From positions 1,612,001 to 1,676,000 of the forward strand of contig NZ_CP126256.1 in assembly GCF_003234265.2 (NCBI RefSeq): a stretch of 64,000 bases of DNA, in the 5' to 3' direction. Positions within the stretch are counted from its first letter, which is position 1. Each line of letters begins with the position of its first letter. This document shows, piece after piece, positions 16,454 to 25,414 of this stretch. Under the pieces are notes generated by a model that saw only the letters and a program-made list of their open reading frames with translations, was not told the DNA's origin and searched no databases. The position numbers were made by a program, and so were the translations under genes. The stretch is from Curtobacterium sp. MCSS17_015. GTDB taxonomy: Bacteria > Actinomycetota > Actinomycetes > Actinomycetales > Microbacteriaceae.

Positions 16454-17215
16454 TCAGTTCGTGAAGGAGCTGACGTCCCCGACGAGCTTCGTGTGGTCCG
16501 CCGGGATCGGTTCGACCGCCGCGAGGGCGATCTCGGCCGCGAACTCGGACACGCTGTACAGCTTGCCGACGGCCTCGCGACGCCCCTCGATCGCGCCGGG
16601 GTTGATGCGGTTGAGGAGGGTCGCCGTGATGGTGCCCTCGATCATGTCGCCGGAGACCGTGACGAACTCGATGCCGGCGGCCTCGAGCTGCGGCAGGAGT
16701 TCGCGGAGGGCCAGTTCTCCGGCGCGCTTGCTCTTCGCGACCGGGACGTACTCCGGCAGCGTCTCGGCGGTCTCGACGAAGTGGGCCTGGTGGCTCGTGA
16801 CGAACACGACGCGGGAGCCGGCGGGCATGTGCGGGACGGCGGTCTGGAGCATGTCGACCTGCGCGTCCCGGTTGAGCCGGAGCGCGTAGTCGTCGCCCAT
16901 GCCGGACTCCATGCCGCCCGAGGCGTTCAGCACCAGGAGGTCGATGCCGCCCCACTCCTGCACGACGGCGTCGACCATCGCCTGGACCGATTCGTGATCG
17001 GTGAGGTCGGCGCCGAGGGCGAGCGCAGCTCCCCCACCGGCGACGATCTTCTCGGCGATCTGCTCCGCACGGCGGGCCTTGTTGCGGTAGTTGACGACGA
17101 CCTTGGCCCCCGCCTCGGCCAGGTACCCCACCGTGTCGGCGCCGATGCCGCGGGAGGAACCGGTGACGAGGGCGCGCGTGCCGTCGAGGGATCCGGGGGC
17201 GAGGGGGCTGCTCAC
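16454..17215 (-). CDS. SDR-family protein with altered active site
   Basis: Rossmann-fold SDR of 253 residues. The cofactor motif TGSSRGIG is intact near residue 18, but the usual NNAG is NASGG and the segment that should read YxxxK reads VAKSK, so the catalytic tyrosine position is valine. A tyrosine lies four residues earlier (EYVPVAKSK) and might substitute. The GTG at 17215 has AGGAG 8 nt upstream. Divergent from nfeD. It may bind nucleotide without classical dehydrogenase activity. Confidence 0.8.
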   Translation of the reverse strand: MSSPLAPGSLDGTRALVTGSSRGIGADTVGYLAEAGAKVVVNYRNKARRAEQIAEKIVAGGGAALALGADLTDHESVQAMVDAVVQEWGGIDLLVLNASGGMESGMGDDYALRLNRDAQVDMLQTAVPHMPAGSRVVFVTSHQAHFVETAETLPEYVPVAKSKRAGELALRELLPQLEAAGIEFVTVSGDMIEGTITATLLNRINPGAIEGRREAVGKLYSVSEFAAEIALAAVEPIPADHTKLVGDVSSFTN

Positions 17216-17404
17216 AGTGGTGTCTCCTGTCGTGGGGCGGCGCCGGTCCTGGTCGTCCCGGGCGGCGTCGAGCCTACCAAGGTGCGTGAGGCCGCGGGCC
17301 TGACGGACCCGACCCCGCCGGTACCCGCTGGTACGTTGGACGCGACAACACCGGACGTCGCGACGCAGCGAAGGCCGTGCGCGATCAGAGGGAGGGAGAT
17401 CCGC

Positions 17405-17878
17405 GTGACCGTCTCGGAATGGACCCAGGTGATCGTGTGGATCGCACTGGTGCTGGTCCTGGGGGTGGTCGAGGTGTTCACCCTCGACTTCGTCTTCCTC
17501 ATGCTCGCGGCGGGGGCCGCCGGCGGTCTGGTCGCCGCCCTGCTCGGTGCACCGTGGTGGCTCTCGGCCATCATCGCCGCCGTGCTCGCACTGCTGCTGC
17601 TCGCCGTCGTCCGCCCTCGCGTGCTGCAGGCGCTGAACCGTGGTGCCGACCCGCACCGCACCGGTGTGGAGGGCCTGGTCGGGATGGCCGGCACCGTCGC
17701 CCTCGCCTTCACCTCCTCCGCGCCCGGTCAGGTCCGCCTCGCGAACGGCGAGACCTGGAGCGCCCGCTTCGCCCCGGGCGCCGTCGACCGCACCCCACCG
17801 CTCGGCACCCGCGTGGTCGTCGAGTCCATCGAGGGCTCCACCGCCGTCGTCCGCATCGAACAGAAGGCTGCCCAATGA
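17405..17878 (+). CDS. NfeD-family membrane protein
   Basis: Protein of 157 residues: two to three N-terminal helices (about 5-68) and a C-terminal OB-fold domain (about 80-155), the short NfeD layout without protease domain. These proteins pair with SPFH proteins in membrane microdomain organisation. The GTG at 17405 has GGGAGGGAG upstream. The stop overlaps the SPFH start as ATGA. In the 189-bp gap to the divergent SDR gene no convincing promoter could be assigned. Confidence 0.88.
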   Translation: MTVSEWTQVIVWIALVLVLGVVEVFTLDFVFLMLAAGAAGGLVAALLGAPWWLSAIIAAVLALLLLAVVRPRVLQALNRGADPHRTGVEGLVGMAGTVALAFTSSAPGQVRLANGETWSARFAPGAVDRTPPLGTRVVVESIEGSTAVVRIEQKAAQ

Positions 17879-19038
17879 CCCTCTCCACCGGGACGATCGT
17901 GCTCCTCGTCCTGATCGCCGTCCTCGTCGTCTTCGTGATCGTCGTGCTGTCCAAGGCGGTCCGGATCGTCCCCCAGGCCACGGCGGGCATCGTCGAGCGC
18001 CTCGGGAAGTACCACAAGACCCTCAACCCCGGGTTGAACCTCTTGGTGCCGTTCATCGACCGGCTCCGCCCGCTCCTCGACATGCGCGAACAGGTCGTCT
18101 CGTTCCCGCCGCAGCCGGTGATCACCGAGGACAACCTGGTCGTGTCGATCGACACGGTCGTCTACTTCCAGGTGACCGACGCCCGCGCCGCCACGTACGA
18201 GATCGCGAACTACCTCGGTGCCGTCGAGCAGCTGACGACGACCACACTCCGCAACGTGGTCGGTGGGCTCAACCTGGAAGAGGCCCTGACCAGCCGGGAC
18301 AACATCAACGGTCAGCTCCGCGTCGTGCTCGACGAGGCGACCGGCAAGTGGGGCATCCGCGTCGGCCGGGTCGAGCTGAAGGCCATCGAGCCGCCCGTGT
18401 CGATCCAGGACGCCATGGAGCAGCAGTTGCGTGCGGAGCGCAGCCGACGTGCCGCGATCCTGCAGGCCGAGGGCACCAAGCAGTCCGCCATCCTCGAGGC
18501 CGAAGGCCAGCGGCAGGCCGCGATCCTCGCGGCGGAGGGTGACGCGAAGGCGCAGGTCCTGCGCGCCGAGGGTGAGGCGCAGGCCATCGCCACGGTCTTC
18601 GACGCCATCCACGCGGGCGACCCGGACGAGAAGCTCCTGTCCTACCAGTACCTGCAGACCCTCCCGAAGATCGCCGAGGGGACGTCGAACAAGCTCTGGA
18701 TGATCCCGAGCGAGTTCACCGAGGCGCTCTCCGGCATCGCGAAGGGCTTCACGGCGCCGCGCTCCGGCAGCGGCCCGGCCACCGGTGGTGCTGCCGGAGC
18801 CGACTTCCTCTCGCGCATCTCGAAGCTCGCGAACGAGAGCCTGGCGAACACGGCGGCTGCCGACGGGTCCGCCCGTTCCGGTGCGCCGGCGGCTGACGCG
18901 TCGGTGGCCGACATCGTGCCGCCGTCCGAGCTCGACGACCGCCTGGCCGAGTCCGACCGCAGCGTCGACGCCCGCCTGTCGGAAGCCGACCGTGCGGCGG
19001 ACGCGGCGTTCGGGTCCGACGGCGCCCCGAAGGACTGA
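17875..19038 (+). CDS. SPFH/band 7 (stomatin-like) protein
   Basis: Membrane-anchored scaffold protein of 387 residues. One N-terminal helix (about 8-30) is followed by the SPFH domain (RIVPQATAGIVERLGKYHKT onward, to about 195). Next come Ala/Glu-rich heptads (about 180-245, repeats of ILxAEGxxQ) that form a coiled coil, and a flexible acidic C terminus. Translationally coupled to NfeD, its usual partner; together they resemble the paraslipin-NfeD module implicated in membrane quality control. Confidence 0.9.
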   Translation: MTLSTGTIVLLVLIAVLVVFVIVVLSKAVRIVPQATAGIVERLGKYHKTLNPGLNLLVPFIDRLRPLLDMREQVVSFPPQPVITEDNLVVSIDTVVYFQVTDARAATYEIANYLGAVEQLTTTTLRNVVGGLNLEEALTSRDNINGQLRVVLDEATGKWGIRVGRVELKAIEPPVSIQDAMEQQLRAERSRRAAILQAEGTKQSAILEAEGQRQAAILAAEGDAKAQVLRAEGEAQAIATVFDAIHAGDPDEKLLSYQYLQTLPKIAEGTSNKLWMIPSEFTEALSGIAKGFTAPRSGSGPATGGAAGADFLSRISKLANESLANTAAADGSARSGAPAADASVADIVPPSELDDRLAESDRSVDARLSEADRAADAAFGSDGAPKD

Positions 19039-19042
19039 TGGT

Positions 19043-19092
19043 CACACGACGACGGCCCGCTCCCCCGATGGGGAGCGGGCCGTCGTGGTGTG
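19043..19092. terminator. Long hairpin terminator between SPFH gene and rbpA
   Basis: 23-bp stem with a single mismatch: 19043-19065 (CACACGACGACGGCCCG then CTCCCC) pairs with 19070-19092, loop CGAT. It lies between convergent genes and can act on both strands. The sequence differs from the GACGGGAGGC hairpin family. Confidence 0.7.
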
Positions 19093-19105
19093 TGCTGCGC
19101 GGTGC

Positions 19106-19456
19106 CTAGGCGCCGCGACGAGCACGGAGGAACTGCAGTCGCTCCTGCAGCAACTCCTCGAGTTCTTCGCGGGACCGCCGCTCGAGCAGCATGTCCCAGT
19201 GGGTCCTCGGTGCCTTCACGTCCTCTGCGGCGACCTCGACGGGGACACCGTCGTCGCCGAGCAGACGGCCCTCGTGTCCGGTGCGCGGGTCCGACCAGAT
19301 GGCCGGGACCTCTGCCTCGGCGGAGAAGACCACGTCGAAGGTCTCACCCGACGCCGCTTGGTAGACGGCCCGCTTCCGTTCGGAGAGCTCGACACCGTCC
19401 TCACTCTGGAGGCTCTGGCTCCCGAGCCGCATGCCTCGGAGACTCCGATCAGCCAT
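19106..19456 (-). CDS. rbpA: RNA polymerase-binding protein RbpA
   Basis: Actinobacteria-specific RNA polymerase accessory factor that contacts sigma and promoter DNA and stabilises the open complex. The 116 residues begin MADRSLRGMRLGSQSLQS, the RbpA N-terminal signature, and end in the acidic/basic helix RSREELEELLQERL. The ATG at 19456 has GAGAGGAG upstream. A SigR-like promoter (GGAAC-N18-GTT) sits immediately upstream, matching the known sigma-R control of rbpA in Streptomyces. Confidence 0.93.
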   Translation of the reverse strand: MADRSLRGMRLGSQSLQSEDGVELSERKRAVYQAASGETFDVVFSAEAEVPAIWSDPRTGHEGRLLGDDGVPVEVAAEDVKAPRTHWDMLLERRSREELEELLQERLQFLRARRGA

Positions 19457-19487
19457 GTCCGACTCCTCTCGCTCGTTCCTCCGGTCC

Positions 19488-19513
19488 AACCCACACCACC
19501 CGCCTTTCGTTCC
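19488..19513 (-). promoter_or_regulatory. SigR-type promoter of rbpA
   Basis: On the minus strand GGAAC (19513-19509), an 18-nt spacer and GTT (19490-19488) reproduce the sigma-R consensus GGAAY-N18-GTT, about 32 nt before the rbpA ATG. The region also contains a 9-bp inverted repeat (19496-19504 / 19515-19523), which may instead be the terminator of lnt; both readings are possible. Confidence 0.5.
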
Positions 19514-19568
19514 GGGCGGGTGGCATTCACAGTCGGTTCCCAGTGCGCGGCGCGGCGACTGCGGGCGG

Positions 19569-21149
19569 TCAGCGCGAGCGCCGTCCCCACGGAGCACAGG
19601 CGAGCAGGACGAGCAGTCCGCCGAGGGAGAGCACGAGGGTGATGCTGCCCGACGCCACGGTCGCCGGCGTGGTCGAGGTGCCGAGCGGGACGTCGGTCAC
19701 CATCGACGTCGCGGTGTAGGCCGGCACGCGGTCGATCGTCCGACCACTCGGGTCGATCACCTGCGAGGCACCGACGGTGGAGATGTTCACGAGCGAACGG
19801 CCGGTCTCGACGGCCCGCATCCGTGCGATCTCGAGCTGCTGGAGGTTCTCGTCGGTCCCGTCGAAGTCGGCGTTGTTCGTCTGCGCCAGGATCACCTGCG
19901 CTCCCCCGCGCGCGAGGTCGGCCGTGAGACCGTCGTCGACCACGTCGAAGCAGATCATCACACCGGCACGGATGCCGGCGACCGGCAGGACGTTCGGCTT
20001 CGTGCCGGGCGTGTAGTCACGCTGCAGCAGACCGATGAGCGACGGGGCGAGCTCGGCGTAGAACCACCGGTCCGGGACGTACTCGCCGAACGGCACCGGA
20101 CGCTTCTTGTCGTACGAGGCCTGCCAGCCGTCGGCGTCCCACACGAACGACGTGTTGTGCAGGACCCCGGTCGAGGTCTGCGTGACGGCACCGGTGACGA
20201 GCGGGGCACCGACGCTCTCCACCACCGCGTCGAGGGCGGCGGCGATGACCGGTTCGCGTCGCGGGTCGTACTCGGCGGCGGCCTCCGGCCACACCACGAG
20301 GTCGACCCCGCGCGCGGCGACGTCGGTCGCTGCGACCTGCGACCGCAGGACGTCGCCCGGAGCAGCGCCGTCGAAGTAGCCGGCCGGACCGTTGCCCTGC
20401 ACCGACTCGACCCGGACCGTGCCGTCGACCGCGGTCGGCCACGCGGGCACGGCGAGGACGGCCGACACGAGCAGGCCCGCCGTCGCCACCCGCATCGGCA
20501 GTCGGAGACCTCGGACCAGGCCGAGCGAGACGACCACGGCGACGCAGTAGACCACGACGAAGCTCAGCCCCAGGACGCCGACGTACGCCGCGAGGTGCGT
20601 GAACGGCCCCTGCGACTGCGACAGGCCGACCCGGCCCCAGGAGAAGCCGCCGTAGGGCCAGCTGCCCGAGAACCACTCGCGTCCGGTCCACAGGGCTGCG
20701 ACCACCGCCGGGAGGCCCCACACCCGTGCGGCGGTCGAGGTCACCACCCGGGCCACCCAGCGGTACGCGAGCGCGATGGCGACCGTCCCGAGCGCGAAGA
20801 GCGCGGCCTGGAGCAGGGCCAGGGCGAACCAGGGCACCGGACCGAGGTACCGGCCCGCCCACGAGATCGCCGGCACCCAGAACGCGACACCGGCGACGAA
20901 CCCGAGCCACGAGGCACGGCGGGCGCGTTGCCCGGCGGCCGCCAGCAGCAGACACGCCACCGCCGGGTAGGCGAGGAACCACCAGCCCGGTGCCGGGAAG
21001 GACAGCGCGAAGAGGAGTCCGCCGACGACCGACAGCCCGAACGCCTGCCCGAGCGGCAGAGCGGCGAACTCTCCCGCGCCGTCGGGCGCGGGAGCACCCC
21101 TCCGGGCCACCGCACGCGGCGGACGCACGGCTGTCTCGACGACCGTCAC
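19569..21149 (-). CDS. lnt: Apolipoprotein N-acyltransferase
   Basis: Membrane enzyme that N-acylates the N-terminal cysteine of lipoproteins. In 526 residues there are several helices (about 35-230), then a nitrilase-fold domain outside the membrane with the catalytic triad E289 (VVWPEAA), K348 or K349 (YDKKRPVPFG) and C400 (VMICFD), and a last helix near the C terminus. The GTG at 21149 follows a GGGAGG Shine-Dalgarno; that site is itself one 13-nt half of the intergenic hairpin motif. It lies 11 nt after the helicase stop, so it is in the same operon. The FKBP lipoprotein at 26511 is a plausible substrate. Confidence 0.92.
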   Translation of the reverse strand: MTVVETAVRPPRAVARRGAPAPDGAGEFAALPLGQAFGLSVVGGLLFALSFPAPGWWFLAYPAVACLLLAAAGQRARRASWLGFVAGVAFWVPAISWAGRYLGPVPWFALALLQAALFALGTVAIALAYRWVARVVTSTAARVWGLPAVVAALWTGREWFSGSWPYGGFSWGRVGLSQSQGPFTHLAAYVGVLGLSFVVVYCVAVVVSLGLVRGLRLPMRVATAGLLVSAVLAVPAWPTAVDGTVRVESVQGNGPAGYFDGAAPGDVLRSQVAATDVAARGVDLVVWPEAAAEYDPRREPVIAAALDAVVESVGAPLVTGAVTQTSTGVLHNTSFVWDADGWQASYDKKRPVPFGEYVPDRWFYAELAPSLIGLLQRDYTPGTKPNVLPVAGIRAGVMICFDVVDDGLTADLARGGAQVILAQTNNADFDGTDENLQQLEIARMRAVETGRSLVNISTVGASQVIDPSGRTIDRVPAYTATSMVTDVPLGTSTTPATVASGSITLVLSLGGLLVLLACAPWGRRSR

Positions 21150-21160
21150 CGGGCCTCCCG

Positions 21161-23599
21161 TCAGACCGTCGCGTAGGCGACGATGCCGCGGCGGACCGCG
21201 TCGGTGGCACGACGGGCGGTCTGCGCGAGGTCCGGGTCGCCCGCGTTGCGGATCTGGTCGAGGAGGTCGATGACCTGCTTCGACCAACGGACGAAGTCGC
21301 CGGCGGCCAGGTCGAGGGAGCGGAGGACGTCGTCGAGCGGCGAGCCGGAGGCCCAGCGGAACATGCCGAGCGCGATCGCCGGAGTCGGCGGCTCGGAGCC
21401 GGCGAGCCGGGCGTCCCGCTCGACGTCGTCCAGGCGCGCCCAGATCGTCAGCGTCTCGTCCAGGGCGGGGCGGAAGGCACCACGCGGTACCGCGTGCTCG
21501 GTGCCCGGGGCGTCCTCCCGGCGCGGCTGGTAGACGATCGTCGCCGCCATGCCGGCGAGCTGGGCCGGCGTGAGGTCCTTCCAGACCCCGGCCTCCAGGC
21601 ACTCGGCGACCAACAGGTCGCGGTCACCGTAGATGCGCTGCAGGCGACGACCGCCGGCCGCGACCGTGACGTCGCCGTGCTCGTCCTGCACCAGGTACCC
21701 CAGTGTGAGGAGCACCTCGGTCACGCGGTCGAACGTGGTCGCCACCGCGCCCGTCCGGGAACGGATCTGCTGCACGAGCTTGTCGTTGGTGCGCTTGAGC
21801 TTGTACCAGCGCTCGGCCCAGCGAGCGTGGGCCTCGCGGTCCGGGCAGGCATGGCAGGGGTGCCGCTGGAGCTGTCGGCGCACCTCGCTGATGGCCGCCT
21901 GGCGGTCCTGACGCGCCCCGTGCGAGGCCTCGCGGCCGCCGGGGACGTTCGAGCGCTCGAGGTCGGACAGCCGACGGCGGAGTGCGGCGTACTCGGTGAA
22001 GTCGCCGAGGTGGCACTGCATGGCGTTCTGGTACCCGTCGAGGGACTCCTGCTGCGACCGGACCTTGCGGGCCAGGTCGACGACCGAGCGGTCGGCCTGG
22101 AACTGCGCGAAGGACGTCTCGAGGACCTCACGCGTGCGGTCGCGGCCGAACTGCTCGATGAGGTTCACGGCCATGTTGTACGTCGGCTTGAACGACGAGT
22201 TGAGCGGGTAGGTCCGACGGCTCGCGAGGGACGCGACGGCCTGCGGCTCCAACCCGTCCGACCACTGCACGACCGAGTGGCCCTCGACGTCGATGCCGCG
22301 GCGCCCGGCACGACCGGTGAGCTGCGTGTACTCCCCCGGTGTGATCGGGACCCGGGCCTCGCCGTTGAACTTCTCGAGCTTCTCGAGCACGACCGTGCGC
22401 GCGGGCATGTTGACGCCGAGCGCCAGGGTCTCGGTGGCGAAGACGACCTTGAGGAGCTTGCGCTGGAAGAGGTCCTCGACGACCTCCTTGAACGCGGGCA
22501 GCAGACCCGCGTGGTGGGCGGCGACCCCGCGCTCGAGTCCCTCCAACCACTCCCAGTAGCCGAGCACCGCCAGGTCCTCGTCGAGCAGGGTGCGGCAGTG
22601 GTACTCCGCCGTCTCGCGGATCTCGCGACGCTCGTCCGCCGTGGTCAGCGACAGACCGGAGCGCACGACGTGCCGGACGCCCTGGTCGCAGCCGTTCCGG
22701 CTGAACACGAAGAAGATCGCGGGCAGGAGCATGCGCTCGTCGAGCATCTTCGCGATCTGCTCGCGGTGCGCCTTCTCCGTGCGCGGTCCGCGTCGGTCCG
22801 GGTACACCGGGCGGCCCCGGCGACCGCGTGGGCCGTTCGTGCCGTGTCGGTTCGCGCCGCCGACGAGCCGGAGGAGTTCCGGGTTCACCCGGTTGGTCGC
22901 CGCGGCACCGGACGAGTCGAACAGGTCCACCATCTTGTTCCCGACGAGCACGTGCTGCTCGAGCGGGACCGGGCGGTCCTCGGACACGATGACGTCGGTG
23001 TCGCCGCGGACCGTCTGCAGCCAGTCGCCGAACTCCTCGGCGTTGCTCACCGTGGCGGAGAGCGACACCAGGCGGACCTCGGTCGGCAGGTGCAGGATGA
23101 CCTCTTCCCAGACCGCACCACGGAAGCGGTCGGCGAGGTAGTGCACCTCGTCGAGCACGACCCACGCCAGGTCGTCGAGCAGGTCCGAGTCGGCGTAGAT
23201 CATGTTCCGCAGGACCTCGGTCGTCATCACGACGACGCGGGCCCGGGGGTTGACGTTCGTGTCGCCGGTGAGGAGTCCGACCTCGGTCTCCCCGTACGCC
23301 TGCACGAGCTCGGCGTACTTCTGGTTGCTCAGCGCCTTCATCGGCGTGGTGTAGAAGACCTTCGCCGTCGGCTGCCGCATGGCCAGCCAGATCGCGAACT
23401 CGGCCACGATCGTCTTGCCGGCGCCGGTCGGCGCGGCCACGAGCACGCTGTTGCCGCGGTCGACGGCGTCGCACGCGGCGAACTGGAACGGGTCGAGGTC
23501 GAACCGCAGGTCGGTCCGGAACAGCTCGAGGTTCCGCGACCGACGGCGGACCTTCGCGGCGGCGAACCGCTCGGCGGGACTCAGGCTGGTCTCGGTCAC
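21161..23599 (-). CDS. helY: SKI2/Mtr4-like DEAH-type RNA helicase (HelY family)
   Basis: Superfamily 2 helicase of 812 residues. Walker A is AAPTGAGKT (55-63), Walker B is DEVH (150-153), SAT is in SLSATVSN, and the helicase C-terminal core contains TGRAGRRGID. An arch-like and DSHCT-type C-terminal region follows, with CHACPDREAH near 600. It is probably involved in RNA processing or decay. The GTG at 23599 overlaps the tatC stop as GTGA and has GAGGAG upstream. The order pafB-pafC-tatC-helY is the actinobacterial norm, apart from missing tatA. Confidence 0.93.
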   Translation of the reverse strand: MTETSLSPAERFAAAKVRRRSRNLELFRTDLRFDLDPFQFAACDAVDRGNSVLVAAPTGAGKTIVAEFAIWLAMRQPTAKVFYTTPMKALSNQKYAELVQAYGETEVGLLTGDTNVNPRARVVVMTTEVLRNMIYADSDLLDDLAWVVLDEVHYLADRFRGAVWEEVILHLPTEVRLVSLSATVSNAEEFGDWLQTVRGDTDVIVSEDRPVPLEQHVLVGNKMVDLFDSSGAAATNRVNPELLRLVGGANRHGTNGPRGRRGRPVYPDRRGPRTEKAHREQIAKMLDERMLLPAIFFVFSRNGCDQGVRHVVRSGLSLTTADERREIRETAEYHCRTLLDEDLAVLGYWEWLEGLERGVAAHHAGLLPAFKEVVEDLFQRKLLKVVFATETLALGVNMPARTVVLEKLEKFNGEARVPITPGEYTQLTGRAGRRGIDVEGHSVVQWSDGLEPQAVASLASRRTYPLNSSFKPTYNMAVNLIEQFGRDRTREVLETSFAQFQADRSVVDLARKVRSQQESLDGYQNAMQCHLGDFTEYAALRRRLSDLERSNVPGGREASHGARQDRQAAISEVRRQLQRHPCHACPDREAHARWAERWYKLKRTNDKLVQQIRSRTGAVATTFDRVTEVLLTLGYLVQDEHGDVTVAAGGRRLQRIYGDRDLLVAECLEAGVWKDLTPAQLAGMAATIVYQPRREDAPGTEHAVPRGAFRPALDETLTIWARLDDVERDARLAGSEPPTPAIALGMFRWASGSPLDDVLRSLDLAAGDFVRWSKQVIDLLDQIRNAGDPDLAQTARRATDAVRRGIVAYATV

Positions 23600-24417
23600 A
23601 GGCCGTACTCCTCGTCGAGCTTCGCCTGGCGCTTCGCCAGACGGCGGTCGTGCAACCACGTGACGAGGCACGCCGCGAAGTAGAGCACGACCATCGGGAT
23701 GGCCAGGATGAACATGGACAGCACGTCGGCCGACGGTGTGACCAACGCCGTGAAGACGAGGATCAGGACGATCGCCACGCGCCACGACCGGACGATCGCG
23801 GCTGCCGTCAGGACCCCGACGAAGTTGAGCAGGACGAGGAAGACCGGCAGGACGAAGGCGATGCCGACCGCCACGATGAGCTTGATGACGAAGTCGTAGT
23901 AGGCCTTCGCGTCGACGATCGAGGTGTCCTGCGCCGACACGAAGCTGCCGAGGATGCCGACGATGTGCGGCAGGACGTACCACCCGAAGGCGCATCCGGC
24001 GAAGAACAGCGGGATCGCCGTGCCGAGGAAGCCCCAGACGTACTGCTTCTCGCGACGGACCAGTGCCGGCACGATGAAGGCCCAGATCTGGTACAACCAG
24101 ACCGGGCTGGCGATGACGACGCCGATCGTGATCGCGATCTGCAACCGGAGGTCGAACGCGCCCGTGATCATCGGGAAGTTGAGCTCTGCGGTGTGCCCAC
24201 CGACCTCGGCCAGCTGCGTGACCGGGGAGCGGAGCGCGTCGAGCACGAACGGGGTGAGGAACCAGCCGCCGATCGCCGCCACCAGGACCGCGACGACGGC
24301 CTTGAAGAGGCGGTTGCGCAGCTCGATCAGGTGCTGACCGAGGGACATGCGGCCTTCGGGTTCCTTCGGTCGGCGCCCTTGCCGCTTCTCTCGCCCGCCC
24401 GCGGTCGTCGAAGCCAT
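23596..24417 (-). CDS. tatC: Sec-independent protein translocase TatC
   Basis: Core receptor subunit of the twin-arginine export system. The 273 residues carry six membrane helices and the conserved N-terminal segment MSLGQHLIELRNRLFKA (from residue 24). The first 23 residues are a basic extension. A TAAGAT element lies 6 nt before the ATG inside the gap after pafC, suggesting its own leaderless promoter besides read-through. No tatA is found in the 25-nt gap to pafC, where it usually lies. Confidence 0.95.
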   Translation of the reverse strand: MASTTAGGREKRQGRRPKEPEGRMSLGQHLIELRNRLFKAVVAVLVAAIGGWFLTPFVLDALRSPVTQLAEVGGHTAELNFPMITGAFDLRLQIAITIGVVIASPVWLYQIWAFIVPALVRREKQYVWGFLGTAIPLFFAGCAFGWYVLPHIVGILGSFVSAQDTSIVDAKAYYDFVIKLIVAVGIAFVLPVFLVLLNFVGVLTAAAIVRSWRVAIVLILVFTALVTPSADVLSMFILAIPMVVLYFAACLVTWLHDRRLAKRQAKLDEEYGL

Positions 24418-24442
24418 GCACCGATCTTACGGCAGCGGTCTC

Positions 24443-25414
24443 TCAGTGGATGTCGAGAGCGGCCGACGCGAAGTCGCGGACCGCCTGGCGGGCGGCCGGT
24501 GGGTCGATCACCACGGCCCGACCGGGCAACCCGGCCACGAGCCGGACGACGCCGTCGAAGCCGGCCGACGCTGCCAGCCGGATGCGTACGCGACCGTCGG
24601 CGTCCGGCGCGTCCGCGGTGTCGGCGAGGAAGTCGGCGACGAGCGGCAGCGACGACGCGTCGAGCTCGACCGTGACGATGACGTCCTGGGCGCTCTGCTG
24701 GAAGAGCGTGTCCGGCAGCACGACGTCCTCGATGGTGCGTTCAGCGGCCCGGTCGTCCACGCGCACGCCGGACATCCGGTCGAGCCGGAACGTCCGGATC
24801 GCCGCCCGGTCGAGGTCCCAGGCACGGAGGTACCAGTCAGCGTCGATCGACTCGACCCGCAGCGGGTCGACCCGTCGGGTGCTGCCCTGCGTCCGCGGCC
24901 CCGCGTACTCGAACACCAGCCCGCGTCGACCGGACATCGCCTCGCGGATCACGGTGAGGGCCGCGTCGTGCAGGTCCTGGCCGACGGCGACGTTCGTCGC
25001 TGCGCCACCGGCACCACGCGACAGCTTCGCCATCAGCGCGCGGATGGCGTCCTTGTCCGCGGCCTCCGGCAGGGCGGAGAGGTACTGCAGGCCGGCGATG
25101 AGCGCCGAGGCCTCCCGCGCCGACAACCGGGGAGCATCGTCGATCGCCACGAGGTTCGTCAGGACGATCATGTCGTTCTGGTCGAAGTCGTCCCACGCGA
25201 TGTCGAACAGGTCACCGTGCTGGTACTGCATGGTCTCGCCGGGCACCCCGGACACGGCGATGAGTTCGACGGCGCGACGGATGCGGGCCTCGGGGACGCC
25301 GAAGTGCCGGGCGGCCTCGGCGACGGAGACGCGTTCGCGGTCGATGAGGTAGGGCACGAGGGCCAGCAGGAAGGCGAGTTTGTCCTGCGCCTGCAGGGGT
25401 TGCGCGTCAGCCAC
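24443..25414 (-). CDS. pafC: WYL-domain transcriptional regulator PafC
   Basis: Half of the PafBC heterodimer, which activates the LexA-independent DNA-damage response in mycobacteria. The 323 residues have an N-terminal winged HTH (about 10-75), a WYL domain with the RVESIDADWYLRAWDLDR block near 195-213, and a C-terminal WCX extension. The GTG at 25414 starts 8 nt inside the end of pafB and has GGAG 7 nt upstream, so translation is coupled. Despite the name, the proteins do not require the proteasome. Confidence 0.92.
   Translation of the reverse strand: MADAQPLQAQDKLAFLLALVPYLIDRERVSVAEAARHFGVPEARIRRAVELIAVSGVPGETMQYQHGDLFDIAWDDFDQNDMIVLTNLVAIDDAPRLSAREASALIAGLQYLSALPEAADKDAIRALMAKLSRGAGGAATNVAVGQDLHDAALTVIREAMSGRRGLVFEYAGPRTQGSTRRVDPLRVESIDADWYLRAWDLDRAAIRTFRLDRMSGVRVDDRAAERTIEDVVLPDTLFQQSAQDVIVTVELDASSLPLVADFLADTADAPDADGRVRIRLAASAGFDGVVRLVAGLPGRAVVIDPPAARQAVRDFASAALDIH

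Noticed and set aside
20726..23683. Plus-strand open frame of about 985 codons opposite lnt and helY
   Set aside because: Shadow of the minus-strand genes; no motif, biased composition, no ribosome site.
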